A stretch of 37,556 bases of DNA from Lachnospiraceae bacterium (GCA_910575155.1 CAJTDX010000031.1:1-37556); one strand, 5' to 3'; counted from the stretch's first letter, positions 23,490 through 32,827 are shown. A program made the numbers and translations. The notes: generated from the letters alone by a model not told the origin.

Positions 23490-25480
23490 GATAACACCCG
23501 CTTAAATTTCTTTTCCAGTTCATATTTCGACATGGATATAATCGTAGGCCGTCCATGGGGACAGTGATAAGGATTGTCTAAAGTAAGAAGTTCTTGAAGC
23601 AGCGCTTCGATCTCTGGCCGGGAAAGCTTCTGATTACCCTTTACCGCTGCTTTACAGGACATAGAGGCAATTTTTTCCATAATCATTTCCGGCGTTTCTC
23701 TGCCATGAAATTCAGAGAGGCTGTCCAGAATTTCCATCATCAGATCTTTTCCATCCAATCCGAACAGATTTGCCGGAACTGCGGTTACGGAATATTCTTT
23801 TCCGCCGAAATGCTCCAGTTCAAATCCCAGTTTTTGAAAATAATCCATATACTTTTTAAGAAGAACTTCCTCCTTCATGCTAAGGGTCAGCAAAACAGGC
23901 GGAAAAATGGTCTGGGAGGTGAAATCTCTGTTATTCAAAGATTTTATGGTGTGCTCATACAATACTTTTTCATGCGCCGCGTGCTGGTCTATGATATAGA
24001 GCTTTTCATCAAATTCCACCAGCCAGTACGTTTCAAATAACTGCCCGATGATCCGCTGGTCTTTCTGAGAGGAAATATCCAGAAGTCTCTGTGTATGTTC
24101 CGGAAGATGTTCCTGCTGCGTTCCCGGATGTTCCAAAGGTTTCTGCGGCAGGCTGGACGCTTCCGCCAACTGCTGCATCTTAGAATTCTGCTGTAAGGTT
24201 TGGGAAACAGTTTTTTGTTTCGCCTCAGAAATTTGTCCATCAAAAGTTAAAGAATCTTTTAACATATCTGCTGAATCCGCGTATTCAGCATCTTCTGCTG
24301 CAAGCTCTGGCTGCTTTTCAAATTTTGGCTCATAGGGAGTGTCTTTTCGAATGGCCTGTTTTACTGCTTCCAGACGCTTGGTCTCAAAAGGCTCCGGCGT
24401 CTGTCGGCTAACGTTTAGCTGTTCCTGTTTTTGCTGCCGCTGCCTTTTTCGCAGTTCCTGCTCTTTTTCAAAGCCGGACTCATAAACCAGCTCGCTTTGA
24501 TTAATTGTTTGTTTAATCAGTGCGGTAAGCGCCTCATAAAGAGCTTCCCCATTGCTGAATCGCAGTTCCATTTTGGTCGGATGGACATTGACGTCTAAAA
24601 GACTGCCATTAATGGAAATGTGAAGAACGGTAAAAGGGTATTTGTGCTGCATCACAAACGAGCGGTAGCCTTCTTCAATACTTTTGGCGATCAGGACGCT
24701 TTTGATATACCTTCCATTAATAAAGTAGTTTTCATAATTGCGGTTTCCTCTCGAGATCAGAGGTTTGCCGATAAAGCCGCTGATGGAAAACAGATCGTTT
24801 TCTGCCTGGATTTCCAGCAGGTTTCCGGCGATATCCCTCCCATGGAGATGATAAATAATTTCTTTTAAATTAGAATTACCGGAAGTATGGATTTTTAATT
24901 GATTGTTGACAATGAATTTGAAAGAAATTTCCGGATGAGACAGAGCCAGACGCTCCATCAGGTCATTGATATACCCTGCCTCTGTCTGCGGAGTCTTCAA
25001 AAATTTCCGTCTGGCAGGGGTATTGTAAAAAAGATTACGCACGAGAAATGTAGTACCCTCCGGCGCCCCGATTTCTTCTATGGATTTTTCGGCGCCGCCT
25101 TCGATCAGATACCGTGCGCCGCTGATTCCCTGCGCCGTTTTGGTAATCAGTTCCACCTGGGAAACGGCTGCGATGCTGGACAATGCTTCTCCGCGAAATC
25201 CCAGGGAAGAGACGGTAAACAAGTCCTCCACACTGCGGATTTTGCTGGTAGAATGGCGCAAAAAAGCGAGGGGAACCTGTTTTTCTTCAATGCCGCATCC
25301 ATTGTCTGTGATACGGATCAAAGACGTTCCGCCTTCTTTGATTTCTACTGTGATGGCGCTCGCTTTTGCGTCAATGGAATTCTCCACGAGTTCTTTGACC
25401 ACGGAAGCCGGACGTTCAATCACTTCCCCTGCCGCTATTTTATCAATGGTTTGCTGGTCTAAAATTTCTATGTTTGGCAT
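23486..25480 (-). CDS. mutL: DNA mismatch repair protein MutL
   Basis: The 664-residue product has the GHKL ATPase N-terminus (IAAGEVIERPASVVKELVEN, TDNGCGI, GFRGEALSSI). A long variable glutamine-rich linker (about 340-470) follows, then a C-terminal dimerisation domain with the endonuclease motif DQHAAHEKVLYE, which fits DQHAx2Ex4E. The late CPHGRPT block is also present. So this is an endonuclease-type MutL, as in bacteria without MutH. It is first in mutL-miaA-ynbB-like and is preceded by its own promoter at 25578-25606, apart from mutS. Confidence 0.96.
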   Translation of the reverse strand: MPNIEILDQQTIDKIAAGEVIERPASVVKELVENSIDAKASAITVEIKEGGTSLIRITDNGCGIEEKQVPLAFLRHSTSKIRSVEDLFTVSSLGFRGEALSSIAAVSQVELITKTAQGISGARYLIEGGAEKSIEEIGAPEGTTFLVRNLFYNTPARRKFLKTPQTEAGYINDLMERLALSHPEISFKFIVNNQLKIHTSGNSNLKEIIYHLHGRDIAGNLLEIQAENDLFSISGFIGKPLISRGNRNYENYFINGRYIKSVLIAKSIEEGYRSFVMQHKYPFTVLHISINGSLLDVNVHPTKMELRFSNGEALYEALTALIKQTINQSELVYESGFEKEQELRKRQRQQKQEQLNVSRQTPEPFETKRLEAVKQAIRKDTPYEPKFEKQPELAAEDAEYADSADMLKDSLTFDGQISEAKQKTVSQTLQQNSKMQQLAEASSLPQKPLEHPGTQQEHLPEHTQRLLDISSQKDQRIIGQLFETYWLVEFDEKLYIIDQHAAHEKVLYEHTIKSLNNRDFTSQTIFPPVLLTLSMKEEVLLKKYMDYFQKLGFELEHFGGKEYSVTAVPANLFGLDGKDLMMEILDSLSEFHGRETPEMIMEKIASMSCKAAVKGNQKLSRPEIEALLQELLTLDNPYHCPHGRPTIISMSKYELEKKFKRVLS

Positions 25481-25577
25481 ATCTGCTCCTTCGTCTTTCT
25501 GGATGATATAGGAATCATTACTCCGGCACTGAACATGCAGAGAATATTTTATAAAACATTTATTTCCTAATCATATC

Positions 25578-25606
25578 ATTTTAAAAGTATAAGTTCAAGC
25601 ATTCAA
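25578..25606 (-). promoter_or_regulatory. promoter for mutL-miaA-ynbB-like
   Basis: The reverse strand reads TTGAAT (plus 25601-25606), 17 bp, TAAAAT (plus 25578-25583), about 95 bp before the mutL ATG. Confidence 0.6.
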
Positions 25607-25712
25607 AATTTTTCTGCTTTTGCACCTTCCTCATCTATCAATAAAAAAGTACTGCCGTTTCCAAAATTCGTTATTCAAAAAATATGTGAACATCCGCTAT
25701 CATATTTTGATT

Positions 25713-25745
25713 GGTAGTTTACATAAGATAATTATGTAAACTACC
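25713..25745. terminator. perfect 14-bp hairpin overlapping the mutS stop
   Basis: Arms at 25713-25726 and 25732-25745 are exact reverse complements around a 5-base loop. The hairpin begins at the mutS stop codon itself (TAG, plus 25741-25743). On the mutS strand no T tract follows, so termination there is uncertain. On the plus strand a T-rich run does follow. It may end mutS transcription or protect its 3' end. Confidence 0.55.
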
Positions 25746-28386
25746 AGCGGTTTTTTATTTTATTCTGCAATTCGTACAGTTTATTCAGGGCGTCAATGGG
25801 GGTGAGATTTCCCAAATCTATTTCCCGTACTTCCTGGATAATATCGTCGTCCTTTACCGTATCAAAAAGGGACATCTGCGTTAAATCCACTTCATCTTTT
25901 TTCTGTGTTTTTTTGCGCGGACTGCTGCTCTCGGCAGTAATCTTCCCGGCAAGCTCCGCGATATCATGGGCAGAAAGCTCGTCTGCAATAACCCTGGCGC
26001 GGGCAATGACGCTTTCCGGTACCCCGGCAAGCTTTGCTACCTGGATGCCGTAACTCTTATCTGCACCGCCGGGAACGATCTTTCGCAGAAAGACAATATC
26101 TTCTCCTTTCTCCTTTACAGCAATGCAGTAATTGTTTACGTTGTCCAGTTTTCCTTCCAGTTCTGTCAGTTCGTGGTAATGAGTAGCAAATAAGGTCTTA
26201 GCGCCCAGCAGTTTGGGGTTGCTGATATGCTCTACCACGGCCCAGGCAATACTCAGACCGTCAAAGGTACTGGTTCCCCTGCCGATTTCATCCAGCACCA
26301 GCAGACTGTTGCTGGTGGCATTTCTCAGGATATTTGCAACCTCCGTCATTTCCACCATAAACGTACTCTGCCCGCTTGCCAGATCGTCAGAAGCTCCCAC
26401 TCTGGTAAAGATACGGTCTACAATTCCGATTTTGGCGCTTTCTGCGGGAACAAAGCTTCCAATCTGCGCCATCAGCACAATCAATGCCGTTTGGCGCATA
26501 TATGTGGATTTTCCCGCCATATTCGGACCAGTGATAATGGAAATCCGTTGTTTATGGTTGTCCAGATACGTATCGTTGGCAATAAACATGTCGTTGTTGA
26601 TCATCTGCTCCACCACCGGATGGCGTCCGTTTTTGATATCAATCACGCCGTTTTCATTGATGGACGGACGGCAGTAATTGTTCCGTTCCGCCACCAGGGC
26701 AAGGGAGGAAAATACATCGATGCCCGCCACGGCCTTTGCCGTTTTCTGGATCCGCAGCACTTCTCCCGCAATTTTATCCCGAATCTCCCGGAATCGTTCA
26801 TATTCCAGCGCCGTCAGCTTGTCCTCCGCACCCAGGATAATGTCTTCCAGCTCTTTTAGTTCGGTAGTGATGTAACGCTCCGCATTGGCAAGGGTTTGCT
26901 TACGGGTATAATGATCCGGAACCATATTTTTATAGGAATTTGTTACTTCCAGATAATAGCCGAACACTTTGTTATACTTGATTCTGAGATTTTTGATGCC
27001 GGTTTTTTCCCGTTCTTTTGCTTCTAATTCCACCAGCCACGTCTTGCCTTCTGTCTTTGCATGGCGCAGCTTGTCAATTTCCTCATCATACCCTTCTTTT
27101 AAAATCCCGCCTTCCCGGATGGAAACAGGCGGTTCTTCGGCAATTGCAGAATCAATCAGTGTAAAGATGTCTTCCAGCGTATCTAAATCTGACTGAAGAT
27201 CCTTAAGTAAGGGGGCGCTGCATTCATCCAGAAGCTTTTTGATAAAAGGAAGCATGGCCAGTGAACTCTTAAAAGCAATCAGGTCTCTGGGATTTGCAGT
27301 TTGATATGTAACACGGCTGATTAAACGCTCCAGGTCATAGATTGGATTTAAGTATTCACGGATTTCTTCCCGCGTAATGGCGTGTTCTCTTAGCGCGTCA
27401 ACAGCGTCCAGACGGCGTTTGATTTCCTTTTTTTCGATCAGAGGCTGTTCTGTAAAACTGCGGAGCATTCTGGCTCCCATTGCCGTTTTGGTTTTATCCA
27501 GCACCCATAACAGAGAACCGCGCTTTTGTTTCTCACGCAGCGTTTCCACTAGTTCCAGGTTCCGGCGTGTGGAACTGTCAATAATCATATATTTTCCAGT
27601 GCTGTATAATTGCAATGAGGTCATATTGGCAAGATTATTTTTCTGGGTTTCGTAAAGATATTTCAGCAATGCTCCTGCCGCAATGGCGCCGGAGTCATAA
27701 TCTTTCAGTCCCAGTCCCTGAATATCTGACATTTTAAAATGGGAAAGCAGAGTATTTTTTGCCGTTTCATCACTGAAATACCAGGCGTCCAGGGCATAAA
27801 CAGCGATTCCCAGCCGGTGTTTTAAGTCTTCAAAGTCCAGTCCGGTCATGTAAAAAGATTCGTTGCAGATGATTTCCGAGGGAGAAAATTTATGGATTTC
27901 ATCCAGAAGTTTGCGCTCACTCTCCAGCTCGGTCACATAGTAATCTCCGGTGGTGACGTCTGCGACAGATACCCCGAAGCGGTCTTCCAGGCACACAATG
28001 CACATAATATAATTATTCTTGGTTTCGTCCAGCGCCTGGGTGTCCAAATTGGTACCGGGAGTTGCCACCCGTATTACCTCCCGTTTTACCAGCCCTTTTG
28101 CCATTTTGGGATCTTCCACCTGTTCGCAGATTGCCACTTTATAGCCTTTGGAAACCAGTTTATTCAGATAGCTCTCTACTGCATGGTAGGGGACGCCGCA
28201 CATTGGCGCGCGTTCTTCCAAACCGCAGTTTTTTCCTGTAAGCGTAATCTCCAGTTCCTTAGATGCTGTCAAAGCATCGTCAAAAAACATTTCATAAAAA
28301 TCGCCCAGCCGGTAAAATAAGATACAATCCGGGTATTCCTGTTTGGTTTCCATGTACTTTTGCATCATTGGAGTCATTTCTGCCAC
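25741..28386 (-). CDS. mutS: DNA mismatch repair protein MutS
   Basis: The 881-residue product is of MutS1 length. The mismatch-binding domain shows the Phe-x-Glu motif in GDFYEMFFDDA near residue 30. The C-terminal ATPase has the Walker A GPNMAGKSTYMRQ, then VLDEIGRGTSTFDGLS and FATHYHEL. It recognises mispairs and, with MutL, starts repair. The start is GTG at 28384-28386 with AGGAGG nine bases upstream. It lies downstream of the two FAD-protein genes on the same strand and 260 bp upstream of mutL. Confidence 0.97.
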   Translation of the reverse strand: MAEMTPMMQKYMETKQEYPDCILFYRLGDFYEMFFDDALTASKELEITLTGKNCGLEERAPMCGVPYHAVESYLNKLVSKGYKVAICEQVEDPKMAKGLVKREVIRVATPGTNLDTQALDETKNNYIMCIVCLEDRFGVSVADVTTGDYYVTELESERKLLDEIHKFSPSEIICNESFYMTGLDFEDLKHRLGIAVYALDAWYFSDETAKNTLLSHFKMSDIQGLGLKDYDSGAIAAGALLKYLYETQKNNLANMTSLQLYSTGKYMIIDSSTRRNLELVETLREKQKRGSLLWVLDKTKTAMGARMLRSFTEQPLIEKKEIKRRLDAVDALREHAITREEIREYLNPIYDLERLISRVTYQTANPRDLIAFKSSLAMLPFIKKLLDECSAPLLKDLQSDLDTLEDIFTLIDSAIAEEPPVSIREGGILKEGYDEEIDKLRHAKTEGKTWLVELEAKEREKTGIKNLRIKYNKVFGYYLEVTNSYKNMVPDHYTRKQTLANAERYITTELKELEDIILGAEDKLTALEYERFREIRDKIAGEVLRIQKTAKAVAGIDVFSSLALVAERNNYCRPSINENGVIDIKNGRHPVVEQMINNDMFIANDTYLDNHKQRISIITGPNMAGKSTYMRQTALIVLMAQIGSFVPAESAKIGIVDRIFTRVGASDDLASGQSTFMVEMTEVANILRNATSNSLLVLDEIGRGTSTFDGLSIAWAVVEHISNPKLLGAKTLFATHYHELTELEGKLDNVNNYCIAVKEKGEDIVFLRKIVPGGADKSYGIQVAKLAGVPESVIARARVIADELSAHDIAELAGKITAESSSPRKKTQKKDEVDLTQMSLFDTVKDDDIIQEVREIDLGNLTPIDALNKLYELQNKIKNRW

Positions 28387-28458
28387 GATGTATATCCTCC
28401 TGTTTCTTATGTTCTTATTGAATCGCTTTTGTATAAATGGCTGTTTGCCTGAATGTGA

Positions 28459-30090
28459 TCAGATTTTTACAGTCCTGCCGTCTTTCGGCGCATGAAACGC
28501 TTTTGCAATCGCCTCCGCTGTTTTCATCCCGTCCATAGCCGCAGACATAATGCCTCCGGCATATCCGGCTCCTTCTCCGCAGGGATACACGCCTTTGAAA
28601 CTGCTTTCAAAAAATTCATTGCGGGTAATGCGTACCGGAGAGGAAGTCCGACTCTCCACGCCGGACAAAATGGCGTCCCTGCGGTCAAATCCTGGCAGAC
28701 GCTGTCCAAACTGATGCATCCCCCGGCAGAATGAGTCATGAATTTCCGTGGAAAAAAGCTCATGCAGAGCGCCAAACGTATGCTGTCCTTTGATTTCTGA
28801 CGAAAAGCCGCCATAGGACGCAGACATTTTTTTCTGTTCAAAATCTCCAAACAACTGCTGGGGAACCATGCCCGCTCCCAGCTCATACGCCTTCGCTTCC
28901 AGGCTTCGCTGGAATTCCACGCCCGCCAGCGGTCCCGGTTTTGCAAAGTCCTGCGGCGTTACGGTAACAATGATGGCGCTGTTGGCATTTTTGCCGTCTC
29001 TTGCATGGTAACTCATCCCGTTCACTGCAAGTCTTTCCGCTTCCGAAGAGGCATTGACTACATAGCCGCCGGGACACATACAGAACGAATATACGCCTCT
29101 GTTGTTTTCCAGGTTTGCCGCCAGCTTGTAGGAAGCCGCCGGGAGTATTGCCGCTGCTTCTGTCCCATACTGGATTTCACTGATCATCGCCTGTGGATGC
29201 TCGACTCTGAGGCCGACCGCAAACGCTTTTGCCTCCATGTGAAATCCTTTTTGGTGCAGCATTTCAAAGGTATCTCTGGCGCTGTGCCCTATGGCGAGCA
29301 CGGCAATTTCTGCTTCTCTTCTGGTAAGGGTTTTGCTATCTAGGTCTTCACATACCAATGCCGAGAGTCTGTTCTGGGAAAACTCCAGATCGGTTACACA
29401 GGTATTAAAATGATAAACGCCGCCCCAGGCTTCAATCTGATGCCGTATGTTTTCGATGACTTCTTTTAGCTTGTCCGTCCCTATGTGAGGCTTGCTCTCA
29501 TAAGCAATGGGCGCAGGCGCGCCGTGACGTATAAAAATTTCTAATACTTTCTGGTTCCTGCCTTTGACATCCTTTACAAGTGTGTTCAGCTTTCCATCGG
29601 AAAAAGTTCCCGCTCCGCCTTCTCCAAATTGTACATTGGATTTTGGGCTGAGCACGTTTTCTTTCCAAAATCGTTCCACTTCCCGGGTGCGTTCTTTGAT
29701 GGACGTTCCGCGCTCGATGATTACCGGGCAAAATCCGTGTTCCGCGAGCAGATACGCGCAGAACATTCCGGCCGGCCCGCTTCCAATAACGACAGGGGGA
29801 TGTCTGAGAATACTTCCTTCTGTGCAGGATGGAAACTGGTAAAGAACATCCTTTGCTGATGAGATGCGGCTGTTTTTTGTACGGCGGAGCACTTTTGTTT
29901 CCTGTTTCAGCGCAACATCCAGAGTATAGACATAGGAAACCTGCTGTTTTTTCCTGGCGTCTATGGATTGTCTGCGGATTGTGTAATCTGTAAGATCTTC
30001 CGCTTTCACGCCCAGTGTTTTTACCAGTTTTTGTACGAGCTGTTCTCTGGTGTGGGTAATTGGCAGCTTTAGCTGCTGTATTCTGATCAT
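28459..30090 (-). CDS. FAD-dependent protein of the COG2509 type
   Basis: The start is ATG at 30088-30090 (MIRIQQLKL) with AAAGGAGG upstream, and it overlaps the previous stop (ATGA). The 543-residue product has an N-terminal alpha/beta domain (about 1-80). A Rossmann FAD site follows (PPVVIGSGPAGMFCAYLLAEHG, residues about 97-118), then FGEGGAGTFSDGKLNT, IAVLAIGHSARDTFEML, and a C-terminal FAD-closing block PCGEGAGYAGGIMSAAMDG. This is the 'uncharacterised FAD-dependent dehydrogenase' family; its substrate is unknown. Coupled translation with the COG2081 protein suggests the two act in one process. Confidence 0.88.
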   Translation of the reverse strand: MIRIQQLKLPITHTREQLVQKLVKTLGVKAEDLTDYTIRRQSIDARKKQQVSYVYTLDVALKQETKVLRRTKNSRISSAKDVLYQFPSCTEGSILRHPPVVIGSGPAGMFCAYLLAEHGFCPVIIERGTSIKERTREVERFWKENVLSPKSNVQFGEGGAGTFSDGKLNTLVKDVKGRNQKVLEIFIRHGAPAPIAYESKPHIGTDKLKEVIENIRHQIEAWGGVYHFNTCVTDLEFSQNRLSALVCEDLDSKTLTRREAEIAVLAIGHSARDTFEMLHQKGFHMEAKAFAVGLRVEHPQAMISEIQYGTEAAAILPAASYKLAANLENNRGVYSFCMCPGGYVVNASSEAERLAVNGMSYHARDGKNANSAIIVTVTPQDFAKPGPLAGVEFQRSLEAKAYELGAGMVPQQLFGDFEQKKMSASYGGFSSEIKGQHTFGALHELFSTEIHDSFCRGMHQFGQRLPGFDRRDAILSGVESRTSSPVRITRNEFFESSFKGVYPCGEGAGYAGGIMSAAMDGMKTAEAIAKAFHAPKDGRTVKI

Positions 30091-31349
30091 GGCTTCCTCC
30101 TTTGCGTTCCAACAGCCGCTTTTGCCGCTGCGGTTCCGGCAACTGCGCCGCTGGACCACGCCCATTGCAGATTGTAGCCGCCGCAGAACCCGTCAATATC
30201 CACTACTTCTCCGGCAAAATAAAGCCCCGGGACAAGGAGGGATTCCATGGTGGCAGGATTCAGTTCCCTGGTTTCCACTCCTCCGGCAGTGACCTGTGCA
30301 TGGTCAAAACCTTTCGTTCCGATGATCTCAATCCTCAGGGCCCGGACAACATTTGCCAGCGCTGCTAATTCTTTCTGCGTGCAATTCTTCGCCGGTTGAT
30401 CCGGGGAAATACGAGCTTCTTTCAATAACACGCCGATTAATTTAAAAGGGAACAGTCCAATCAGGGCCTGGACGGCATTCTTTCCTGCTCCATATGTAAG
30501 AAAACGCTGCGTAAGCAGAGCGTTTGTCTCTTCTGCGTTAAGTTTCGGCAGAAAATTGAGGTCCGCAAATACCCCTTTTCCTTCAAGCAGTCCATATGAT
30601 GCACAACGGCTGACCTGGAATGCCGGGATTCCGGAGATTCCAAATTCTGTCAGCTGCAGTTCGCCTTCCTCTTGCGCTGCCGTCTTGTTTTCTATGTAAA
30701 GCCGGATTGTTCCTTCTATACGAATCCCGGCAATTTCTTTCAAAAATGATTGTTTTCCCTGCATTTGCACAAGAGCAGGTACAAGAGCTGTCAGTTTATG
30801 CCCAAATCCAATAACATATTGCATCCCGCTCCCGTCGCTTCCGGTTTTTTTGGCGGCTTTTCCGCCAGTGGCTATGATACAGCAGGCGCTTATGAAGATT
30901 CCTTGTTTTGTATGAAAGGAAAAACCCTCTGTTTCCCTGCGTATTTCCCTGATACCTATATTGTATGCAATCCGTATCTGCAGACGTTTACATTCCATCA
31001 GCAGGACTTCTGCCATTGCTGCCGCCTGTTCGCTGGCAGGGTAATAATAGCCGTCCCGTTTATTTTTAGGATAAACGCCAAGTTCAGAGAAAAACTGCAA
31101 TGTTTCCGACAGACCGAATTGTTCAAATACCGGCAATACAAAGGCAGGGTTCTTGCCGTTGTAGTAAGCAATGCCCTGCTTTTCATTGGTGAAATTGCAT
31201 TTTCCATTTCCAGTAGCCAGTAGTTTTTTTGCGGCTCTGTCCATATGTTCTAAAATTAAAACCCTGGCGCCTTTTCTGGCAGCCTGGATTGCCGCTGTGA
31301 GTCCGGAAGCTCCGGCTCCCACAACAATAACATCAAATTTTCTGTTCAT
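30087..31349 (-). CDS. FAD-dependent oxidoreductase of the HI0933/BaiN-like family
   Basis: The 420-residue product starts with a dinucleotide-binding motif (VIVVGAGASGLTAAIQAARKG). It has the family blocks TGNGKCNFTN (about 46-55), AGGVETRELNPATMES and a C-terminal FAD block GFCGGYNLQWAWSSGAVAG, which mark COG2081 (YhiN/HI0933; BaiN in bile-acid producers). Assigning a bile-acid reaction from sequence alone is not justified. AGGAGGGG lies 8 bases before the ATG and is partly paired in the leader hairpin at 31363-31406. Confidence 0.9.
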   Translation of the reverse strand: MNRKFDVIVVGAGASGLTAAIQAARKGARVLILEHMDRAAKKLLATGNGKCNFTNEKQGIAYYNGKNPAFVLPVFEQFGLSETLQFFSELGVYPKNKRDGYYYPASEQAAAMAEVLLMECKRLQIRIAYNIGIREIRRETEGFSFHTKQGIFISACCIIATGGKAAKKTGSDGSGMQYVIGFGHKLTALVPALVQMQGKQSFLKEIAGIRIEGTIRLYIENKTAAQEEGELQLTEFGISGIPAFQVSRCASYGLLEGKGVFADLNFLPKLNAEETNALLTQRFLTYGAGKNAVQALIGLFPFKLIGVLLKEARISPDQPAKNCTQKELAALANVVRALRIEIIGTKGFDHAQVTAGGVETRELNPATMESLLVPGLYFAGEVVDIDGFCGGYNLQWAWSSGAVAGTAAAKAAVGTQRRKP

Positions 31350-31362
31350 TTTGCAAGCCCCT

Positions 31363-31406
31363 CCTAAGGCCCCTGATCGTTACGATCCCCGGCAGAAGGC
31401 CTCAGG
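31363..31406 (-). promoter_or_regulatory. 5' leader hairpin overlapping the ribosome binding site
   Basis: On the transcribed strand CCTGAGGCC (plus 31398-31406) can pair with GGCCTTAGG (plus 31363-31371), with one G-U pair. A nested GATCG / CGATC stem (31383-31387 with 31375-31379) has a 3-base loop. The proximal arm shares AGG with the Shine-Dalgarno AGGAGGGG (plus 31358-31365). The structure starts within a few bases of the predicted transcription start. Confidence 0.5.
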
Positions 31407-31410
31407 TCAG

Positions 31411-31439
31411 ATTATATCATTCTCTGGTGAAAGATTCAA
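31411..31439 (-). promoter_or_regulatory. promoter for the FAD-protein genes (and mutS)
   Basis: The reverse strand reads TTGAAT (plus 31434-31439), 17 bp, TATAAT (plus 31411-31416), which is close to consensus. Confidence 0.7.
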
Positions 31440-31444
31440 GCATT

Positions 31445-31849
31445 CTAACTGGAGTAGTTTTCCAGAAAACTGTAAAGCTGCTCTTCACTGGCAATCACTT
31501 TTCCTTCTGTAATTTCTGCCTGAAGATCCTGGGGAAGACTGGCGAGCAAAATATCTGTGGACGCGTACAGCGTTTTTTTGTCAGCGTGATAGACGGCGAC
31601 ATACCCTTCTTCTGCAAACAGGATATACGCGTAAGGCTCTGCAACAGAACCTGTCGGGAGGTTCTGTTCCTCTTCCTGAGTCTCCTGCTGTGATAAAAGG
31701 ATATCATTTTTTTCCTGAAGCAGGGCAATACGCTGTTCATAAGCATTCCAGTTCTTTCTGGTTCCCATCAAAAATCCCATACAAAGGCTGCATATGGCTG
31801 TTATAAAAACTCCAAATAATAATAAGCGGATACTACACGTTTTTCTCAT
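31445..31849 (-). CDS. membrane protein with BofC-like C-terminal domain
   Basis: The 134-residue product has an N-terminal membrane helix (about 8-28, RLLLFGVFITAICSLCMGFLM) and a short coiled-coil/polar linker (about 33-65). The C-terminal domain (about 70-134) matches the pattern of the bypass-of-forespore C C-terminal domain: YAYILFAEEGYVAVYHADK, STDILLASLPQDLQAEI, SEEQLYSFLENYSS. BofC inhibits SpoIVB signalling during sporulation in Bacillus; this shorter protein only shares the C-terminal module. AAAGGAG precedes the ATG. Confidence 0.65.
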   Translation of the reverse strand: MRKTCSIRLLLFGVFITAICSLCMGFLMGTRKNWNAYEQRIALLQEKNDILLSQQETQEEEQNLPTGSVAEPYAYILFAEEGYVAVYHADKKTLYASTDILLASLPQDLQAEITEGKVIASEEQLYSFLENYSS

Positions 31850-31899
31850 AACAAACTCCTTTTTATGGTAGTATCTGCTATTTTTGTTATTTTATACAA

Positions 31900-31926
31900 A
31901 AAGAATCCCGCAAAGCGGGATTCTTT
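31900..31926 (-). terminator. intrinsic terminator after the carbonic anhydrase gene
   Basis: A 12-bp perfect stem (arms 31900-31911 and 31915-31926, GC-rich at the top) has a 3-base loop. On the reverse strand it is followed by a T run. It separates the carbonic anhydrase from the BofC-like gene. Confidence 0.85.
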
Positions 31927-31956
31927 GCTGCGGTGCAAATCTGCAAGATGCAGAAA

Positions 31957-32520
31957 TCAGTCCAGAAACTCAACTTTTCCGCTGCCGATATAATAGAATG
32001 CTCCGCATACTTTTACCTTGTTGTCTTCCTGAATGTTCAGACTGTCCTTAATCACAGATACGCTTCTCTCTACGTTTAAGCAGCTTGCGCGCAGCTCGTC
32101 TTTTTCCTCTCCAATTGCCTTGCGGATCTCATCTGTGATGAATTTAACATAGCCGTCCGGATCGCTGTTTAATGCCGCTCCCACAGCTCCGCAATGCTCA
32201 TGTCCCAATACAACGACAAGATTGGTTCCCAGATGATCCACTGCGTATTCCACGCTTCCCAACTGATGCTTATCCATTACATTTCCTGCTACACGGATGA
32301 CAAACAGTTCCCCAATTCCTGCTGAAAAAATACTTTCCGGGATTACCCTGGAATCTGAACAGGTTATTACAACGGCATAGGGACTCTGACCGTTTTCACA
32401 GGTAAATTTACGAATTTTTGAAGATATGTCTCCCGGATTTGTCTCAGCCGTAAGATAGAGCTGATTTCCTTCTTTTAATTTCTGCAGTGCCTCTGCGGCA
32501 GATAAATTTTCCTTTTGCAT
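31957..32520 (-). CDS. beta-class carbonic anhydrase
   Basis: The start is ATG at 32518-32520 with GGAGG five bases upstream; the in-frame ATG at 32532 overlaps that site. The 187-residue product has the zinc ligands of beta carbonic anhydrases: C54 with D56 and R58 in CSDSRV, then H107-x-x-C110 in GHEHCGAVG. It interconverts CO2 and bicarbonate in the cytoplasm. The gene is monocistronic between the promoter at 32579-32607 and the terminator at 31900-31926. Confidence 0.95.
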   Translation of the reverse strand: MQKENLSAAEALQKLKEGNQLYLTAETNPGDISSKIRKFTCENGQSPYAVVITCSDSRVIPESIFSAGIGELFVIRVAGNVMDKHQLGSVEYAVDHLGTNLVVVLGHEHCGAVGAALNSDPDGYVKFITDEIRKAIGEEKDELRASCLNVERSVSVIKDSLNIQEDNKVKVCGAFYYIGSGKVEFLD

Positions 32521-32578
32521 AGTTTCCTCCATTTCTATGTATCAAACTTTTGTGCAGCATAAATTCTGCCATAAAAAT

Positions 32579-32607
32579 ATTATAATGAAAGAATCATAAA
32601 AAATCAA
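32579..32607 (-). promoter_or_regulatory. promoter for carbonic anhydrase
   Basis: The reverse strand reads TTGATT (plus 32602-32607), 17 bp, TATAAT (plus 32579-32584), about 60 bp before the ATG. Confidence 0.65.
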
Positions 32608-32827
32608 TCGGTATTTAAACATGCAGGTGGATTGTCAACACTTTTTTAGACGACTTTTTTAATGTTGTTTTCCCTGTATTGTACTGATGTCTGAAATGTT
32701 TCATTTCCGTATTCATATATTTATGACGCTTTAAGGGTGACAGTCTCATCATCTGATACCTTGACGTGGAAGAGCTGTTTTACCCAGTTTTCAATAGTAC
32801 AGGTTGTTCAGCTTTTCCTGTCTAAAC
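32608..32827. other. intergenic stretch with decayed short frames
   Basis: No gene can be supported here. On the reverse strand two short frames look like coding remnants: one ending ENWVKQLFHVKVSDDETVTL before a stop near 32724, and a lysine-rich one beginning MMRLSPLKRHKYMNTEMK. Neither has a ribosome site and I recognise neither. It marks the boundary between conserved genes and the accessory region. Confidence 0.3.

Noticed and set aside
26227-26859. 210-residue plus-strand open frame
   Set aside because: It is antisense to the mutS ATPase domain; composition and lack of start signals mark it as a shadow.
30087-31349. Bile-acid 7-dehydroxylation enzyme BaiN
   Set aside because: The family is broad and no other bai gene is present, so the specific function cannot be claimed.
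31363-31406. Known riboswitch upstream of the flavoprotein genes
   Set aside because: At about 45 bases it is far too short for an FMN or other known aptamer I could recognise, so it is kept only as a hairpin.
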